A stretch of DNA of 7,967 nucleotides from UBA9715 sp003452695 (GTDB lineage Bacteria; Actinomycetota; Coriobacteriia; Coriobacteriales; Eggerthellaceae). The stretch spans positions 1-7,967 of the forward strand of contig CAMOTA010000127.1 in the NCBI GenBank assembly GCA_946625225.1, in the 5' to 3' direction. Positions 5,534 through 7,967 of this stretch are shown piece after piece (within the stretch, counting starts at the first letter, position 1; each line of letters starts with the position of its first letter). The notes under the pieces were generated by a model, which saw only the letters and a list, made by a program, of their open reading frames with translations, did not search any database and had not been told where the DNA came from. The translations under genes were made by a program, and so were the position numbers.

Positions 5534-7801
5534 CTAGTAACCGCCACCTGCATCGTAGCCGTAGCCGGTACCCGCACCCGCACCCGTATCGTATCCGTAG
5601 CCGGTTCCCGCGCCCGCATCGTAGCCGTAACCCGTGCCGGTGCCCGTTCCTGTATCGTAACCATAGCCCGTGCCGGTGCCTGCATCATAGCCGTAACCCG
5701 TGCCCGCACCCGTATCGTATCCGTAGCCGGTACCCGCACCCGTATCGTATCCGTAGCCCGTGCCCGTGCCGGTGCCCGTTCCCGCATCGTAGCCGTAGCC
5801 CGTGCCCGTGCCGGTGGCGTCGCCTGTGGCGTTAGCGCCATAGCCCTGGGCACCCGTTTGGCCTTGCGCGTTCTGGTTCCAAGAATACTGGTCGTAGTAT
5901 GAATTCGACCCGTAGGCGTTGCTCGATGCCGTAGACGAGGGGAACTGCACGATTTGAGTGCCCTGCAGCGCAGCCGACATGAAGTTGTGCCATAGGTTGT
6001 TGGCGGTAAGCGATTCGCTCGTTGATGAGTAATCGCGGTTGCCAATCCAAGCGGCGCAGGTAAGCGTGGGGCTATAGCCCACGAGCCAGTGGTCGCGGAA
6101 CTCCATGCCGGTGCCGGTCTTGCCCGCAACCGGCTGGCCGTTGGAGGGGCCCGACCCATAAGCCGTTGCATAGGATTTCTCGAACACGCCGCGCAGCACG
6201 CTGGTCACCGTTTCCGCCACGTCTTCTTCTAGCACGCGTTCGCTCGTGTCGGCAGATTCGAACAGCGTCTGGCCGTTCTTGTCTTCGATGCGCGTGATGA
6301 TCACGCGGTCGCGGTGGATGCCGTTGGCAGCGAACGTGCTGTAGGCTTCGGCCATTTCGAGCGGAGTCACGTTCTCCGTGCCCAGCACGATAATGGGGTA
6401 CGGTTCCAGTTCGGCCTTCACGCCAAGACGATGCGCCATCTCTATCAGCTTGTTCACGCCGGTTTGCTCCGTCAGCCGGTAATAACCCGTGTTCGAGGAT
6501 ATGGCAGTTGCGTCGGCGATGGTGCGCGTGCCATAGGTGGCTTGCCCGAAGTTATTCACCGTCTGTCCGTTCGAAAGCGTTACGGGGTTGGAGCAGTCGA
6601 TGGTCGTTTGCGGGGTCATGCCCTGCTCGATGGCCACCGCCAGTTCGAATGCCTTGAACGTGGAACCGGTCGGCCGGCCGCCCTGCGTGGCAATGTTCCA
6701 CTGGTCCGCATAGAAATCCGCGCCGCCCACGATGGCCTTCACGTAGCCGTTTTGCGGGTCCATGGCAACGAGCGCCGCGTCCATGCCCTCGTCCATGCTG
6801 CCGTATTGGTCGGCGCACGCCTGCTCGGCCGTGTTTTGCATGTTCACGTCCAGGGTGGTGTAGATTTTCAGGCCGCCTTGGAACAGGTCTTGGTACGAGC
6901 ATCCGTAGATGTTGTTTTCCTTCATCAGCTCGTCGCGCACGAAGCTGGTGAAATACGGGTAGGCGTAGATGCCCTGCAGCGGCTCGTCGGGGGCGGGGTT
7001 CAGGTCGAGGGGCGATGCGATGGCCTCGCTGTATTGCTGCTGCGTTATGTCGTTTGCGCTCAACATGCGCTCCAGCACCAGGTTGCGGCGCTGCAGGCAC
7101 GCTTCAGGATGTTCCTTGGGGTTGAAGGCGGTCGGCGACTGCGGTATTCCCACAAGCGTGGCCGCCTGGGTCAGGCTTAGGTCGGCGGCCGATACCTGGA
7201 AATAGTTCTTGGCCGCGGCTTCGATGCCGTAGCAGCCATCGCCGTAGTTAATCGTGTTTAGGTACATGTTCAGAATCTGCTCTTTGGAGTAGTGCTTCTC
7301 CATTTCCAGCGCAAGCTCGGCTTCGCGCGCCTTGCGCTTCAGCGTAATGTCGCGGGCTTCGTCGGAAAGGGCCGTGTTGCGCACGAGCTGCTGGGTGATA
7401 GTCGATGCGCCCTCGAGCGCGCCGCCAGCCAAGTTCCTGGTCACGGCACGGATGATGCCGGGCACGTCCACGCCGTCGTGCTCGTAGAAGCGCACGTCCT
7501 CCACGTCTATCGTGCCGCGGATGGCGTAGTTGTTCACGGCGGCCAAATCGACGGGATCGCGCTTCTCCAGCTGGAATTTCGCCAGCAGCGTCGTGCCGTC
7601 GCTTGCGTACATGAACGAGTCCTCGGCGAAGTTGAAGGAATCGCTGTCTATTTCCGGAAGGTCCTCCACCCAGTCGTTGTAGGCCGCAAACACGCTGGTT
7701 ACACCGCGGAAGCACACAAATCCGATTGCGATGACCAGAAAGAGCGCGGCCCATGCTATGGCATGGCTTTTCGACTGGCGAAACTTGCGTCGTGCTTTCA
7801 T
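5534..7801 (-). CDS. Class A penicillin-binding protein (glycosyltransferase/transpeptidase) with Gly-Tyr repeat tail
   Basis: Bifunctional peptidoglycan synthase: the GT51 domain polymerises lipid II into glycan strands and the transpeptidase domain cross-links the stem peptides outside the membrane. 755 residues. A basic cytoplasmic start (MKARRKFRQSK) precedes one membrane segment (about 14-40). GT51 motifs: EDVRFYEHDG (101-110, catalytic Glu101), GASTITQQ (131-138), RKAREAE (156-162) and ILNMYLN (176-182). Transpeptidase motifs: STFK (380-383, nucleophile Ser380), SSN (435-437) and KTG (561-563). All are intact, so it should be active and beta-lactam sensitive. After residue about 620 the chain becomes Ser/Asn/Gln/Tyr-rich, then from 664 holds eight GYGYD units separated by Gly/Thr/Ala, ending GGGY; no PASTA domain is seen. 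ATG 7801 is chosen because AAGGG stands 8 nt upstream. The ATG at 7846 overlaps a TATAAT box. ponA/mrcA-like; the exact orthologue is not determined. Confidence 0.95.
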   Translation of the reverse strand: MKARRKFRQSKSHAIAWAALFLVIAIGFVCFRGVTSVFAAYNDWVEDLPEIDSDSFNFAEDSFMYASDGTTLLAKFQLEKRDPVDLAAVNNYAIRGTIDVEDVRFYEHDGVDVPGIIRAVTRNLAGGALEGASTITQQLVRNTALSDEARDITLKRKAREAELALEMEKHYSKEQILNMYLNTINYGDGCYGIEAAAKNYFQVSAADLSLTQAATLVGIPQSPTAFNPKEHPEACLQRRNLVLERMLSANDITQQQYSEAIASPLDLNPAPDEPLQGIYAYPYFTSFVRDELMKENNIYGCSYQDLFQGGLKIYTTLDVNMQNTAEQACADQYGSMDEGMDAALVAMDPQNGYVKAIVGGADFYADQWNIATQGGRPTGSTFKAFELAVAIEQGMTPQTTIDCSNPVTLSNGQTVNNFGQATYGTRTIADATAISSNTGYYRLTEQTGVNKLIEMAHRLGVKAELEPYPIIVLGTENVTPLEMAEAYSTFAANGIHRDRVIITRIEDKNGQTLFESADTSERVLEEDVAETVTSVLRGVFEKSYATAYGSGPSNGQPVAGKTGTGMEFRDHWLVGYSPTLTCAAWIGNRDYSSTSESLTANNLWHNFMSAALQGTQIVQFPSSTASSNAYGSNSYYDQYSWNQNAQGQTGAQGYGANATGDATGTGTGYGYDAGTGTGTGTGYGYDTGAGTGYGYDTGAGTGYGYDAGTGTGYGYDTGTGTGTGYGYDAGAGTGYGYDTGAGAGTGYGYDAGGGY
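5537..5812 (-). repeat. In-frame tandem repeat coding the PBP GYGYD tail
   Basis: Eight copies of a 15-nt core coding GYGYD recur with spacings of 14, 10, 10, 10, 12, 10 and 12 residues. The intervening DNA codes Ala/Thr-Gly dipeptides. Copies differ at synonymous sites: on the plus strand, for example, atcgtatccgtagcc, atcgtagccgtaacc, atcgtaaccatagcc and atcatagccgtaacc. Spacing always changes by multiples of 6 nt, so the reading frame survives expansion or contraction. Confidence 0.9.
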
Positions 7802-7844
7802 GATGATTGCCCTTGTCTGGTTCGGTTTGGGTATATATGCATCC

Positions 7845-7850
7845 ATTATA
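7845..7850 (-). promoter_or_regulatory. Consensus -10 (TATAAT) of the PBP gene
   Basis: A perfect TATAAT on the minus strand, implying a transcript start near 7838 and a leader of about 37 nt. The -35 position 16-18 nt upstream holds no good TTGACA match (ACATCC/CACATC/CCACAT), so the promoter may depend on an activator or an alternative sigma factor. A second T/A-rich stretch (7832-7838) lies nearby. Confidence 0.5.
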
Positions 7851-7866
7851 CTTCATGGTCATGAAG
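7851..7866. promoter_or_regulatory. Perfect inverted repeat beside the PBP -10, possible operator
   Basis: CTTCATG-GT-CATGAAG has perfect 7-bp arms and a 2-nt centre. It fills most of the spacer between the TATAAT box and the expected -35. A dimeric regulator bound there would block RNA polymerase. The regulator is unknown. Confidence 0.4.
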
Positions 7867-7877
7867 GGATGTGGAGG

Positions 7878-7893
7878 CCCTGGGGAGCCAGGG
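7878..7893. other. Short perfect hairpin CCCTGG/CCAGGG
   Basis: Six-base arms CCCTGG and CCAGGG flank the loop GGAG. It lies upstream of the PBP promoter. It could belong to the end of a neighbouring minus-strand gene or be an RNA structure; no T run is present on either strand. Confidence 0.3.
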
Positions 7894-7902
7894 TAACAAG
7901 TG

Positions 7903-7967
7903 ATGCGCAACTGGGCGCCGGCCGCCTGCCGCGGATGCGGCGGCGAGCGCCGGGCGCGGCACCGCCG
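7903..7967 (+). other. Very GC-rich window edge, possible start of a plus-strand ORF
   Basis: An ATG at 7903, 9 nt after AGGG, opens a frame (MRNWAPAACRGCGGERRARH...) that leaves the window. It contains a CxxC pair, but 21 codons are too few to call a gene. From 7911 on the DNA is about 89% G+C (51 of 57 bases), which opens most frames. One minus-strand frame is also open here, so the 3' end of an upstream gene is equally possible. Confidence 0.15.

Noticed and set aside
5537..5812. CRISPR-like or non-coding tandem array
   Set aside because: Periodicity is 30-42 nt and lies inside the PBP reading frame; there are no unique spacers of constant length.
7802..7846. Upstream ATG at 7846 as the PBP start
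   Set aside because: It falls within the TATAAT box and lacks a ribosome site; the ATG at 7801 has AAGGG at good spacing and gives a normal PBP N-terminus.

Overview
The window is about 62% G+C by eye, densely coded, and looks like an actinobacterium. The gene set and protein style (argC-argJ-argB-argD order, helical Ser/Ala-tailed lipoprotein, large class A PBP) resemble Coriobacteriia, probably an Eggerthellaceae-like gut genus. That placement rests on general resemblance and no search was run.

Left half (1-4319, minus strand): a compact arginine biosynthesis operon transcribed argC -> argJ -> argB -> argD. The junctions are a 21-nt gap (argC/argJ), a 4-nt ATGA overlap (argJ/argB) and a 104-nt gap with a GC-rich hairpin (argB/argD). 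argD runs off the left edge with about a quarter of the protein missing. ArgB phosphorylates N-acetylglutamate, ArgC reduces the acyl phosphate, ArgD aminates the semialdehyde, and ArgJ recycles the acetyl group from N-acetylornithine to glutamate. This is the cyclic route to ornithine. All key catalytic motifs visible in the four proteins are intact.

Centre (4320-4607): a 288-nt divergent control region. On the argC side there is a plausible promoter (TTGCAA-17 nt-TACGAT), and an ARG-box-like site overlaps its -35 element. Further out lies a 29-bp near-perfect palindrome whose outer half-sites, TGAAT and ATTCA, match the half-sites of ArgR operators. On the other side begins a plus-strand gene for a small lipoprotein of unknown function with a Ser/Ala/Glu-rich tail.

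Right half: the lipoprotein gene (4608-5270, +) converges on a gene for a bifunctional class A penicillin-binding protein (5534-7801, -). The PBP has complete glycosyltransferase and transpeptidase motifs and an unusual C-terminal tail of eight GYGYD units in a Gly/Thr/Ala background. The 263-nt convergent gap contains no clear gene, only possible ORF remnants. Upstream of the PBP are a consensus TATAAT box and a perfect 7+7 inverted repeat immediately beside it. The last ~60 nt are about 89% G+C and cannot be assigned.

Most of the window is well-known housekeeping biology; I do not see a clear undescribed system. The items most worth following are the PBP repeat tail, the central palindrome and the orphan lipoprotein.
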